A stretch of 64,000 nucleotides of DNA from JBDGYW01 sp964580055 (GCA_964580055.1 CAZOJI010000010.1:37525-101524), one strand, 5' to 3'. Counted from the first letter of the stretch, positions 1 to 8,811 are shown. Numbers and translations are program-made. The notes: generated from the letters alone by a model not told the origin.

Positions 1-569
1 TATCCTTGTCCACCAGGAATCCGGATATCCCGCGCGCGCCTCTATCGGGATTCGTCACCGCAAAAATGGTGTTCAATGAAGCGACCGCTCCACCAGTGTT
101 CCATTTCTTTTCGCCATTCAGCACGTAATCGTCGCCGTCACGTTCCCCGCGCGTCTTCATCGAAGCTGCATCCGACCCGGCCTCCTTCTCGGAGAGACCG
201 AACGCTATCAGTTTCTCTCCGGCAGCAATGGGTGGAAGGTGCCGCTCTTTCTGCTCGTCAGTCCCTCCGACGATGATGGGAAAAGACCCGAGTGCGTTGA
301 CGGCGAAACTCACGCCCATGCCTCCGCACGCACGGGAAAACTCTTCCACGATCAGGCACAGATCCAGGACACCACCTCCCAGTCCTCCGTACTCTTCGGG
401 AATCCATGCCCCGGAGAGACCAGCGTCCTTGATGGCCTCCTGTACTTCCCATGGGTATTCCTGCGCGATGTCGTATTTCGCCGCAACGGGACGCATCACC
501 GTTTCCGCTAGTTCCCGAGCACGGTTCCTGAGATCTACCTGTTGTTTCGTGAAGAGTTCTTCTATCATG
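1..569 (-). CDS. Acyl-CoA dehydrogenase, N-terminal part (cut by window edge)
   Basis: FAD enzyme that oxidises an acyl-CoA thioester to the trans-2-enoyl form, passing electrons to ETF; cytoplasmic. Only the first 189 codons are in the window; the gene runs off the left edge. The helical N-terminal domain fills about residues 1-115. The middle beta domain then begins, with FGLSEKEAGSD (about 123-133) and NGEKKWNTGG (about 151-160), both typical of the family. The ATG at 569 follows AAGGAAG at a good distance. The active-site Glu and the C-terminal domain lie outside, so substrate class cannot be told. It is divergent from the TauE/SafE gene at 697. Confidence 0.93.
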
Positions 570-696
570 ACGAGTCACTTCCTTGTCGTGCCGGTTTCCA
601 TGTTTTTGCGGTCGGGAAGAATATTAACCGGTCTTCCGGCTGCATGCCGCTTCTGTCGCCGTAGCCTACTCCTGAGCCAATGGCTAGGTTCAGTCC

Positions 697-1437
697 GTGC
701 TGACACTATTTGCGGTCCTGGTTGCCGGTGTTTTTGCCGGATTTCTGAACGTCATGGCTGGAGGCGGTTCGCTCATCACTCTGCCTCTACTGATATTCCT
801 GGGCCTGCCGGTCGCAGCTGCCAACGGAACCAACCGTGTCGCCATACTCGTGCAGAACGTCGCAGCTGTTGGAGGCTTTCAGCGCCAAGGATACGCCGAT
901 TTCCGCGCCGGGCTCGCCTATGGGGCGGCAACGATTCCGGGAGCAATTGCGGGAGCCTTCTTCGCCGTTCGAGTCAGTGAGGGATTGTTTCGCGCGATCC
1001 TGGCGGGTGTGCTCGCGGTTGCCGTAGTCGGATTGTTGGTGCCGCGGTCCAGCAGGCAGGTGTCTGCTCCAGTTGAGAGGAAATCCCGCGTGCTAGCATT
1101 CTTGGGATTTCTGGGTATCGGATTTTACGGCGGATTTATCCAGGCTGGCGTAGGCTTTCTGCTGATGCTGGTATTGCATAGCCTTCTTGGTCTGGACCTG
1201 GTTCGCACCAATATGCACAAGGTGTTGATCGTAATGATATTCAGCGTTCCGGCCCTAGCTATTTTTGTTGGAACCGGGAATGTGGCGTGGGCCACGGCAA
1301 TCGCTTTGGCAGCCGGCAATGCAGCGGGTGGTATCGCGGCCACACGGGTTTCGGTCAAAGGCGGCGAACGGCCGATCCGGATAGTCCTGGGTGTTGCGTT
1401 GCTCATGATGGCGGGGAGATTGGTGTGGGGGATGTGA
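697..1437 (+). CDS. TauE/SafE family sulfite/anion exporter-like membrane protein
   Basis: Predicted inner-membrane permease of 246 residues, almost entirely hydrophobic, with the internal duplication usual for TauE/SafE. The first half opens with FAGFLNVMAGGGSLITLP and the second half repeats the pattern at FYGGFIQAGVGFLLMLV (about residues 145-161). Members export sulfite, sulfoacetate or other small organic anions; the substrate cannot be read from sequence. The start is a GTG at 697; the ATG at 680 is out of frame. The cytochrome gene at about 1476 follows closely on the same strand and may be co-transcribed. A second, broken TauE/SafE gene lies at 37.6 kb. Confidence 0.88.
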   Translation: MLTLFAVLVAGVFAGFLNVMAGGGSLITLPLLIFLGLPVAAANGTNRVAILVQNVAAVGGFQRQGYADFRAGLAYGAATIPGAIAGAFFAVRVSEGLFRAILAGVLAVAVVGLLVPRSSRQVSAPVERKSRVLAFLGFLGIGFYGGFIQAGVGFLLMLVLHSLLGLDLVRTNMHKVLIVMIFSVPALAIFVGTGNVAWATAIALAAGNAAGGIAATRVSVKGGERPIRIVLGVALLMMAGRLVWGM

Positions 1438-1475
1438 GTTGGGACTTGGAAGCTGGAAGTTGTGTTCGTTTCGGG

Positions 1476-2837
1476 GTGCTGCTTGTGGCTAGATCTGCTT
1501 CAATGCTGGTGCTGTTCGTTCTGGTTCTAGGCAATCAATACATCTGCGTTGCCCAGGAGCCGCCCACGGCTGAGGAGCTACTCAACGACCTGGCGTGTGG
1601 GTCGTGTCATGAAGGCATCGACGTTGAGAGTGACATACTCGACAAAGCCGCTGATCTGAGTCAGGCAGGGCTCAGATACAGCCCCGACTATGTTTTCAGC
1701 TACGTTCAGTACCCTGTGACAATCCGTGAGTATCTCGGCTACTCGCGGATGCCGATACTCCATCTCGATGAACGCGAGAGCCTGGCGTTGGCGCTCTATC
1801 TGCAGACGTTGTTGCCGCAGGGAGCCGAGCCTCCGGTCTATCCGCTCCAGGAGTCGTTTGCATCAGCCAGAAATGCCCATCCCGAAATCACTCCTCAAAC
1901 CGGCGAAAGCGTCTTCGAGTCGCTCGGCTGTATCGTGTGCCATCAGCAGTCGTTTTCCGTCACTTGGGACACCAAGATCGGACCGGACCTGAGCTTCGAA
2001 GCGGAGAGAATCACGCCGGAATGGCTGGACGATTTCTTGCCCGCTCCGACGCCGCTGCGACCGTTCGGATACTTCCCGGGGGCGGGTAGTCGACATCCCG
2101 ATTACCAGCTCACCGAGGACGAAGTGGAGGTTCTACGTGAATACCTGCTGAGGCAACACGGCGATCTCGATACGGCGGCTGCGTACGTCGGACCCGATTT
2201 GTTCCTGCAGTTCTCGGCCAACAAAGCGGAGACTCTGTTGCGCGAAAAACAACCCTGCCTGGGTTGTCATCTTCTCGGCGACGACGGTGGACGCATAGGC
2301 CCCGATCTGTCGGCGCTCAATTCCCGCGTGCAGCCCGAATACGTGTCTCAGGTGATAACCGATCCGGTCGGCATACTCGGTGAGACCATAATGCCCAAGG
2401 TGCTGATGCCGGACACAACCCTGAAGCTGTTCATGAATTATCTGGTTTGGCAGGAGATTCCACGAGCGGAATCGTCCTATCTCTCCCACATTGACAACCC
2501 GCCGCATTTCTTTCAGGAGCTGGATGAGCCTCGGAGTCTGTTCGTGAAGCACTGTGCCGCATGTCATGGCATCGAGGGCCAGGCTGACGGATACAACGTT
2601 CCATTTCTCCCCACCGTTCCCACGACTCACGCGGACTCTTCGTATATGTCGGACCGGCCGGACGACACGTTGTTCGATGGGATCCACTCCGGAGGGTATA
2701 TCCTGAACAAGAGCCACAGGATGCCTCCATGGGGAGAGACTCTCGATCGCGATCAGATCTGGGGTTTGGTCGGTTACATCAGAGAACTCTGCAACTGTCA
2801 GGGGCCAGCCTGGTCTCGTGACGGCCGCAGAAGATAG
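1476..2837 (+). CDS. Exported tetraheme c-type cytochrome
   Basis: Secreted cytochrome c of about 453 residues with four CXXCH haem-attachment sites in order: CGSCH, CIVCH, CLGCH and CAACH. Met residues that could serve as axial ligands follow several of them (for example SRMPIL and TIMPKVLM). It looks like a chain of cytochrome c class I domains carrying electrons in the periplasm. The start is uncertain: in-frame GTGs at 1476 and 1485 and an ATG at 1503 all precede the hydrophobic segment MLVLFVLVLG. I use 1476 because it leaves an Arg before the hydrophobic core. Its stop codon (2835-2837) directly abuts the stop codon of the convergent cupredoxin gene (2838-2840), with no base between. 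It is probably a redox partner of the minus-strand genes that follow. Confidence 0.85.
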   Translation: MLLVARSASMLVLFVLVLGNQYICVAQEPPTAEELLNDLACGSCHEGIDVESDILDKAADLSQAGLRYSPDYVFSYVQYPVTIREYLGYSRMPILHLDERESLALALYLQTLLPQGAEPPVYPLQESFASARNAHPEITPQTGESVFESLGCIVCHQQSFSVTWDTKIGPDLSFEAERITPEWLDDFLPAPTPLRPFGYFPGAGSRHPDYQLTEDEVEVLREYLLRQHGDLDTAAAYVGPDLFLQFSANKAETLLREKQPCLGCHLLGDDGGRIGPDLSALNSRVQPEYVSQVITDPVGILGETIMPKVLMPDTTLKLFMNYLVWQEIPRAESSYLSHIDNPPHFFQELDEPRSLFVKHCAACHGIEGQADGYNVPFLPTVPTTHADSSYMSDRPDDTLFDGIHSGGYILNKSHRMPPWGETLDRDQIWGLVGYIRELCNCQGPAWSRDGRRR

Positions 2838-3215
2838 TCACTTCACGATCAGCTTTCCTCTCTCCCACATGTGGTAGTCGCTGCACCAGACCGCACAGAG
2901 AAACAGGTATTCTCCGGTAGCCTCGGGAGTGAAGGTCACTTTCTCGGTCTCACCTGGTTTGAGAGGACCGGTATCGATGTCGAGCGCCGGCACGTAGAAG
3001 CTGTGTGTAGCGACGTCGACGTTTCTTACCTCGATTGTCACTGGACGTCCGCGCTCGACCACAATCTCCCGAGGAGACCAATTGCCTCGTTCCGGCGCTC
3101 GAGCCCGGAGCAGTATTCTGTCCGTGCCGTCAGCGTCTTTTGCGCACGCAGAGGCGGAGAGAGTCGCCGCAAGCCCGCACGAGATGAGTGTTCTGCGCAG
3201 TGTGATACCTCGCAA
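2838..3215 (-). CDS. Small cupredoxin lipoprotein with a CuA-like site (Met replaced by Glu)
   Basis: Exported copper-protein-like domain of 125 residues. The signal sequence ends ATLSASAC, giving a candidate lipidated Cys24. The cupredoxin fold follows, with His71 (VATHSFYV) and CAVWCSDYHMWERG (Cys107, Cys111, His115). This matches the CuA pattern Cys-x3-Cys-x3-His of nitrous oxide reductase and cytochrome oxidase subunit II. The axial Met expected three residues after the His is Glu118; Met116 is nearby. The start is taken as TTG 3215, with GAGGGA upstream overlapping the stop of the preceding gene (TAG at 3221-3223). An open frame continues further upstream but only as the antisense of that gene. 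It is probably translated with the 3221-5113 gene and acts as an electron carrier. Confidence 0.8.
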   Translation of the reverse strand: MRGITLRRTLISCGLAATLSASACAKDADGTDRILLRARAPERGNWSPREIVVERGRPVTIEVRNVDVATHSFYVPALDIDTGPLKPGETEKVTFTPEATGEYLFLCAVWCSDYHMWERGKLIVK

Positions 3216-3220
3216 AGTGC

Positions 3221-5113
3221 CTATCCCTCGAAGAGCCAGAGGAAAGAGATGCTCAATCCCACCAGAAACAAAAACATCGGAATCCAGCCTCGTTTGGCGG
3301 CAGGGCCGGCGCCGAACAACCTCTCCGCAAACCGGTAACCGTATTCTACCGAAAAGGCCAGCCCAACGAACAGCAGCAGCATCTGAAGATATGGAATCGC
3401 GCCCGTCCAGAACGGGTGAAATCCCAGATCGGCTGTGCCAAACAGGTTCCAACCGAGCGACAACGGGTCCGATAGCACAGTGGGCACGTAGCTGCCGTTG
3501 ACGAATAGCAGAGCCACGCTGAATGCAGCCCAGCGCGCGATTCCAAGAGGTATGAGACAGTACGAAAACTCCACGAAGACCTCTTTCAATGGAACGTCTC
3601 TCACGCCACTGGCCAACTTGGAGAGCCAGGAAGCTCCCAGGAACAACGCGGGCACGAGCGCGAAAGCCATCAGGGTGTACGCAGCAACGAACAGCCAGTA
3701 CCCCGGAAGAGTCTCTACCCGTACCATGTCCCGGAGCCAACCGTACGGCCCCTGCATGACCAGGAAGAACACCACCAGGATTCCTATCATTGTGAGACCC
3801 TTGAAGGCTTCGTCGGTGCTGCGCCGGTTGTACACTTCGTCCGTGCGCTTCCGTTCCGTCAAGAAGTCGGCTCCAAACGGCCTCAGGTTGAATGCCATGT
3901 TGTCGTAAGGACAGGTCTTGAAACACTCCAGACACAAGCCACAATAGGTGTTCCTGTTCATGTCGTAGGGGTGCTCCAACCAGGGGCATCCATACCCGTT
4001 CTCATTGCCCAAGTAGCACGTCTTGGGTCTGTGAGCCTTACAGACATCGGGGTCTTTCGCTCTGACCTCTACTGCGGAGAAGTTGGAGTAGAGGCCCTGG
4101 AAACCGCTGACAGGGCATATGTAGAGGCAGAAAGTGCGTTTCTCAAAGACGAGGGCTACGGCAATTGCCGTGAGGATCACCACTACTAGCAGCGCAAAGG
4201 TGGCTATCGGGATCACTGTGAAGAAGCCGAAAAACAACGTGGTAACGAAGAACACCAACGTCAGAGGCCAGAGGTTTCTGAATTTTTTGGGCCATTTCTT
4301 GTTCAAACCCCAGGACTTCTGTCGACCGACGCCAATTAGTTTGCCTCTTTGTATCCAGTCGCCGATCAACGGAAACGGGCACATCATGCACCAGAACCTG
4401 CCCGCGATGGGTACGAAGATCGTCATCAAGAGAACCCACCACAGTACCCATGTGATCATGACTCCGAAGTTCAGGTTCCCGGGCGACAATCCTCCGATCA
4501 GCGCCGAGACCAGTATGACAACGAAGATTACGAGGTTGACGAGAATCAGACCGGTGGGAAACCAACGACTCTTGAAGAGCTCTCTCACGGGCCGATACTT
4601 CGTCAACTCGAGACGCCAATCCAGGGGAACGATGCCGAAGAGGGCATCTTTTGCTCCCTTGCGCTTTCTGGTGGCCACGAGGAAGGAGCCGAGAGCGACC
4701 AACCCCACCAGGCCCAAGCCGGCGTAGAACCTGCGATTCGGCAGGACCCTGAGGTATCCGTATTCGTATGGGTGCATCCAGCCACAAGTCACTGAGCAGC
4801 GGAACGAGAATCGTCCCGGTTTGTCGGCGACAAAACCTATTATCCTGGTTTCACCGGGATCCACCGAAGCCTCGATACCGTAGTCGAACAGATAGAAGCC
4901 GTGTGTGACGTCATCGCTGATCAACTTCAGCACAACGGTCTCGCCGCGTCTAACCGTTATCACGCCGGGATCATACCCGAATCTCTTGACGTGAACTTCG
5001 ACCGTTCTCTGGTTTCCAACGAGTTCCCCCGAGTAACGCTCGGTATCACTGCAAGCGGTGAGAACGCAGGCGACTGCAAGGACGGCGATTACGGGGGGAA
5101 ACCTCTGCATCAT
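3221..5113 (-). CDS. Cupredoxin-polyferredoxin membrane fusion, NosR/NapH/CcoG-like
   Basis: 630-residue lipoprotein plus polytopic membrane protein. The signal peptide ends in VLTAC (Cys21). A cupredoxin domain fills about 30-125, with His71, Cys106, Cys110 and His114 in CuA spacing and Glu117 where Met is expected. A membrane segment follows at about 131-147, then several more. Two Cys-Pro motifs resemble the paired motifs of NosR: CMMCP (242-246) and CLYICP (329-334). A cysteine-rich ferredoxin region follows at Cys358, 366, 376, then CGLCLECFKTCP (391-402). Such proteins pass electrons from the quinone side to periplasmic acceptors. Here a cupredoxin takes the place of the usual N-terminal flavin domain, which is unusual. 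Middle gene of a tight trio: 3 bases from the gene before, 5 from the gene after. Confidence 0.85.
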   Translation of the reverse strand: MMQRFPPVIAVLAVACVLTACSDTERYSGELVGNQRTVEVHVKRFGYDPGVITVRRGETVVLKLISDDVTHGFYLFDYGIEASVDPGETRIIGFVADKPGRFSFRCSVTCGWMHPYEYGYLRVLPNRRFYAGLGLVGLVALGSFLVATRKRKGAKDALFGIVPLDWRLELTKYRPVRELFKSRWFPTGLILVNLVIFVVILVSALIGGLSPGNLNFGVMITWVLWWVLLMTIFVPIAGRFWCMMCPFPLIGDWIQRGKLIGVGRQKSWGLNKKWPKKFRNLWPLTLVFFVTTLFFGFFTVIPIATFALLVVVILTAIAVALVFEKRTFCLYICPVSGFQGLYSNFSAVEVRAKDPDVCKAHRPKTCYLGNENGYGCPWLEHPYDMNRNTYCGLCLECFKTCPYDNMAFNLRPFGADFLTERKRTDEVYNRRSTDEAFKGLTMIGILVVFFLVMQGPYGWLRDMVRVETLPGYWLFVAAYTLMAFALVPALFLGASWLSKLASGVRDVPLKEVFVEFSYCLIPLGIARWAAFSVALLFVNGSYVPTVLSDPLSLGWNLFGTADLGFHPFWTGAIPYLQMLLLFVGLAFSVEYGYRFAERLFGAGPAAKRGWIPMFLFLVGLSISFLWLFEG

Positions 5114-5116
5114 CCG

Positions 5117-5872
5117 CTAGCTGTTCTCGAACACTAGATCCGTCACTATGGATATGGACTTGCGCGCGAGAGCCTCGATCTTCGAGCCGTCCCAAACTGC
5201 CAGTGAAACGATCAGATCCGATTCTGGCAGCAGGGGGAGCGCATCTTTCTGTTGGCTTTCCAAGGCGCGCTTCAACACGATGAACCAGCGCCCATCCCTA
5301 TGGTCTCCTCTTCCGACCACGGTCTGTTCCTCCAGGGGAGTCTGCGTGCCCGGGCCGGTGGTCAAGAGCTCCAATACAGCCATTGTGGCGTCACCGCCGT
5401 CGAGCTTTGACTCGGCGTCCAGGTCGGCCACCCAATGCCAGATGTTACCGGTCGCACCGTGCCCCATCATCTGGGCTGTCCCGGGTGAGGTCGAGGGCCC
5501 GAAAAAGATCGCGCAAGCATCCCGGTTCAGTGGTCCCTCGCGATCTTCCGTCTCGTCGTCGAACTCTATGAGAAACGCGATCTCCCGATCGTTGTAGACA
5601 CCCCGCACCCGGATATCGCGTTCCTCCGTTCCGTAAGGAACTCTCGCATTCTGCGGCCACAGATGAACTGTCATGGGCTGAATGCCGGCCCAGAACTCAG
5701 CGGAGTTGTCGAGCGGTATTTCCGTGTCGGTATACTCTATGGTGACCGGTGGTTCGTCCGTGACGCCAACGAGCTGATCCCTTGTCAGAACTCTCATCAG
5801 CAGGAAAAAAACCACTCCGAACAGCAGCAGCGGAATCGAAAAGCCAAGGGCGACTTTGACGGAACCCTTCAT
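5117..5872 (-). CDS. Membrane-anchored EB_dh-like haem-binding protein
   Basis: 251 residues with an N-terminal signal anchor (about 6-28) followed by a beta-rich periplasmic domain like the gamma-type haem-binding subunit of ethylbenzene dehydrogenase (EB_dh family). Typical marks are PLDNSAEFWAGI (about 53-64), the WPQNAR strand, and the Met/His/Trp-rich stretch MMGHGATGNIWHW. That stretch could supply haem ligands. There is no CXXCH, so the haem would be b-type and non-covalent. It is the first gene of the minus-strand trio, ending 3 bases before the polyferredoxin fusion. By context it is an electron relay in the same chain. The ligand assignment is inferred from the family. Confidence 0.78.
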   Translation of the reverse strand: MKGSVKVALGFSIPLLLFGVVFFLLMRVLTRDQLVGVTDEPPVTIEYTDTEIPLDNSAEFWAGIQPMTVHLWPQNARVPYGTEERDIRVRGVYNDREIAFLIEFDDETEDREGPLNRDACAIFFGPSTSPGTAQMMGHGATGNIWHWVADLDAESKLDGGDATMAVLELLTTGPGTQTPLEEQTVVGRGDHRDGRWFIVLKRALESQQKDALPLLPESDLIVSLAVWDGSKIEALARKSISIVTDLVFENS

Positions 5873-5891
5873 CCAGTATCCTCGGAACAGA

Positions 5892-5931
5892 CTAGAGTGT
5901 TTTTGAGTCGACGCTCAACTGTACACTCTAG
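5892..5931. promoter_or_regulatory. Nested inverted repeat between divergent redox genes
   Basis: Perfect 9-bp outer arms CTAGAGTGT (5892-5900) and ACACTCTAG (5923-5931) enclose a second 5-bp repeat, TTGAG (5903-5907) and CTCAA (5914-5918). It sits in the 178-bp gap between the minus-strand trio and the multiheme gene at 6051, so it could be a shared operator for both directions. A hairpin acting on a transcript is the alternative; there is no T-run typical of a terminator. Confidence 0.5.
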
Positions 5932-6050
5932 CCGGCGCAGCGGGAACCCTTCATCCACTCCTCCGCTGACCTCCATACCTATTATGTTCTCTAGAGCAGA
6001 GGGATTCTAACCGCATCGCCTGATGGCTTTATTGTCAGGATCAAGGATGG

Positions 6051-8543
6051 ATGGGACGTAAGAAGAGACGCAAGGACAAGGGCAAGGCCAAATCACAGGG
6101 CCAGAAGACTCCGCATAGTGCTGCTGAGCGAAAGGCTCCCTCGAAACCCAAGCCGGCGGTTCCTCGTACACCGGCCGACAGCAAGCCCGCAACCGCCGGC
6201 CAGGTCGGTAAGACCGAGCAGCCACCGAAGAAGACGAGGGCCCGCAGCACCCTTAGAGTCGTCCCTGTTGTTGGAGCGATTCTTTTCGTGGTTGTGGTGC
6301 CGGTTTACTGGTTCACTTTCTTGCGTGAGAGCGGATATCCCGGTCCGAGTTTGGACGCCATGGCCTCCGAGGAGTTAGTGTACGAGGACTTCGCCGGAGC
6401 GACAACCTGCGAAGAATGCCACGAAGCTCAGTATTCGGTATGGCTGAACTCGACTCACGGTAGAGCCGGCGGCAACCCTTCAGAGGACCTGATAATAGCG
6501 AGATTCGACGGCAACCCCATTCGCTTTGCCGATGCCGTAGTGACGCCTACTGTCGATGCCGATAGCAGTTACATCTTCATTGTTGATCAGGAAGGGTTCG
6601 AACCTGAGACGCTTGCGGTGTCCGGTGTGATTGGTGGGGGGCACATGGTTGGGGGAGGCACTCAAGGTTTTGTGTCGGAATATCCCGATGGCACCGTGCG
6701 ATTCCTTCCATTCGATTTCATTCGCCGCGAAGATCTTTGGTTCTGCAATACCAACACGCGCAGCGATCGTGGCTGGATCCCGATTACGATGGACGTGTCG
6801 ATCACGGAATGCGCCGACTGGCCACCCGTGAGAGTACTAGGTACCGACGATACGTACGCCAACTGTCAGGAATGCCATGCCGCTCTGGTTGATCTCGCGT
6901 TCGACAGCTCGGCGAGCGAATACTCCACCCGAATCACGACTCTCGCGATCGATTGCGAATCATGCCACGGGCCGATGTCAGATCATGTGGAAAGGTCGCA
7001 GCCGGAGACAATCGCTGCGGACACAGATATTGCCGTGGAACCTCTGGCCACCTACTCCAAGGACAGTTCATTGAACGTCTGTTTCCGGTGCCACGCCCTG
7101 AAGGACGTGATGCGTCAGGGCTATCTGCCTGGCAAACCGCTAGCGGACTACTACTCGGTAGGTCTTACCATGCTCGGTGGCGGCCCGTTTTATCCTGATG
7201 GCCGGGTACGTACGTTTGCGTATCAAGGCAATCACCGCTACAGCGATTGCTACTTGAATGGATCGATGACATGCGTGGATTGCCACGATCCCCATTCGCA
7301 GGAATACCGAGACATCTGGGGCCGCGAGTTGAGCGACCGCTTCGCGGACGAACAGTGCACGGATTGCCACTCCAGCAAAGCGGAAGATCCGGAAGCACAT
7401 ACGTTCCACGAGCCCGGTACCGAAGGGGGCAAGTGTGTCGACTGTCACATGCCGTACCTGCAACACCCGGAGTTGGGATACCACCTCCGGTTTGCGCGTT
7501 CGGACCATACGATTCCGATTCCTCGTCCCGGAGTCGACGATCGTATGGGGATCGTCAATGCGTGTGCGCAGGCGCAATGCCACGCGGACAGCTCTGTCGC
7601 GGCTCTCGAGAGGGTGACCCGAGAGTGGTATGGCGATTTGAAGCCTCACAAACCGATCGTGGCTTCTCTCGTTCAGCGAGACGAACTGGACAAACGCACC
7701 GCCGCTGCAGTGCTAAGAGACTCCTCCAGTTTCCCTGCTGCACAAATCGAGGCGCTGGGGGTGTTCGTCACGCGGTTCTTACGGCCGGATATGGCCAGAA
7801 TAGATCCCGATGTGAGTCGGACGTTGTGGCAGTTGGCGGACAGCCCCGATCTCGACGTGAAAGCCACCGCACTCGCTGCTCTCCAGCTCGTGCAAGGGCA
7901 GATCGACTCTACCCGTCAGTTGCTGGCTGAGGCGCTCAGAGAGGCCGAGGACGCAGGCGTTCCCATCCGGTCGCGCTGGGCGACGGCGTTAGGGACATTT
8001 GGAGATCACTATTTCGAACTGGGCGATTGGGGGCCGGCGATACGAACGTATCGCAAGGCGCTGGAGATCTCACCGGACCGTCCGGCCATTCTGATGAATA
8101 TGGGCCTAGCCCAGGCCTACGCGCAAAGGCATGACAGTGCCGTGGTTTGCCTCAGGAGGTCCATCGAGATCGACAGGCGTCAACCTCTGGCCTGGGTGAA
8201 TCTCGGATTCTCGCTCGAGAGCCTCGGCGATACGGCAGCCGCCGAGCGTGCCTACCGAACCGCTCTGAGCATCAGCGAGCACGAGGCCGTCGGGCATTTC
8301 AACCTGGCCAACATCTTGTTCAGGCGTGGTGATTTAGGTCCGGCGATCGAGCATTACGAGCGTGCCATCTCGCTCCAGCCCACCCTGGGGCAGGCACATC
8401 TGAACCTGGTCCGTGCACTCGTTGCAGAGGACGAACTCCAGGATGCGCTGGCGGCGGCGCGCCTATGGCTACGTTACTTCCCGAACGACCAGCGCCCTCG
8501 TCAACTGATACTGGAGTTGGACCCGTCACTCAGACGCAGGTGA
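6051..8543 (+). CDS. Membrane-anchored multiheme c-type cytochrome with C-terminal TPR domain
   Basis: 830 residues. A very basic, Lys/Pro-rich cytoplasmic tail (1-66) is followed by one membrane segment (about 68-90). The periplasmic haem domain has seven CXXCH sites: CEECH (from 6408), CQECH, CESCH, CFRCH, CVDCH, CTDCH and CVDCH. An eighth site, CAQAQCH at 7563-7583, has four residues between the cysteines instead of two. The last third (about 645-830) is a run of TPR repeats such as ALEISPDRPAILMNMGLA, which usually bind protein partners. Length and layout fit the multiheme-TPR cytochromes found in Planctomycetota and Gemmatimonadota. The ATG at 6051 follows AAGGATGG. It probably works with the divergent Cu/Fe-S genes; no enzymatic activity is assigned. 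Confidence 0.88.
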   Translation: MGRKKRRKDKGKAKSQGQKTPHSAAERKAPSKPKPAVPRTPADSKPATAGQVGKTEQPPKKTRARSTLRVVPVVGAILFVVVVPVYWFTFLRESGYPGPSLDAMASEELVYEDFAGATTCEECHEAQYSVWLNSTHGRAGGNPSEDLIIARFDGNPIRFADAVVTPTVDADSSYIFIVDQEGFEPETLAVSGVIGGGHMVGGGTQGFVSEYPDGTVRFLPFDFIRREDLWFCNTNTRSDRGWIPITMDVSITECADWPPVRVLGTDDTYANCQECHAALVDLAFDSSASEYSTRITTLAIDCESCHGPMSDHVERSQPETIAADTDIAVEPLATYSKDSSLNVCFRCHALKDVMRQGYLPGKPLADYYSVGLTMLGGGPFYPDGRVRTFAYQGNHRYSDCYLNGSMTCVDCHDPHSQEYRDIWGRELSDRFADEQCTDCHSSKAEDPEAHTFHEPGTEGGKCVDCHMPYLQHPELGYHLRFARSDHTIPIPRPGVDDRMGIVNACAQAQCHADSSVAALERVTREWYGDLKPHKPIVASLVQRDELDKRTAAAVLRDSSSFPAAQIEALGVFVTRFLRPDMARIDPDVSRTLWQLADSPDLDVKATALAALQLVQGQIDSTRQLLAEALREAEDAGVPIRSRWATALGTFGDHYFELGDWGPAIRTYRKALEISPDRPAILMNMGLAQAYAQRHDSAVVCLRRSIEIDRRQPLAWVNLGFSLESLGDTAAAERAYRTALSISEHEAVGHFNLANILFRRGDLGPAIEHYERAISLQPTLGQAHLNLVRALVAEDELQDALAAARLWLRYFPNDQRPRQLILELDPSLRRR

Positions 8544-8553
8544 GTGCGCGGTC

Positions 8554-8811
8554 CTATCTGTCTTTGAGAGCTTGCCACCGCTCCAGCACTCGCTGCAACT
8601 CGATCTCAAGTTCACCAATCGACTCCACGAGTTGAGATGTCAGCCCGATGTCGGTCGACTTCGAGACTCCGCCTTTCACGCAACTGATCTAGAAGACGTT
8701 GGTATGCTCGGGCACACCGGCTGCGGCCTTGCCTCGCCCTTCCCGTAATGGGCCGATCATGCGCCAGCGCATCCTCTGGAAAAGGTCTGCGTCGTACTGC
8801 TGTGCACCGGC
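8554..8811 (-). pseudogene. Relic of a sortilin/BNR-repeat (VPS10-like) glycosyl-hydrolase-type protein
   Basis: In one reading frame the minus strand first encodes AQQYDADLFQRMRWRMIGPL and GVPEHTNVF, the hallmark N-terminus of large secreted BNR-repeat proteins. A TAG stop follows at 8689-8691. The frame continues with KGGVSKSTDIG, the expected next block with substitutions, and then with ESIGELEIELQRVLERWQAL, which looks like the extreme C-terminus of the same family, ending at TAG 8554-8556. The roughly 3 kb between these blocks in intact members is missing. So this is a nonsense mutation plus a very large internal deletion. Upstream residues no longer form a good signal peptide. Confidence 0.75.

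Noticed and set aside
3216..3989. Long upstream extension of the small cupredoxin frame
   Set aside because: It is the shifted frame of the polyferredoxin gene; the signal sequence and ribosome site support the start at 3215.
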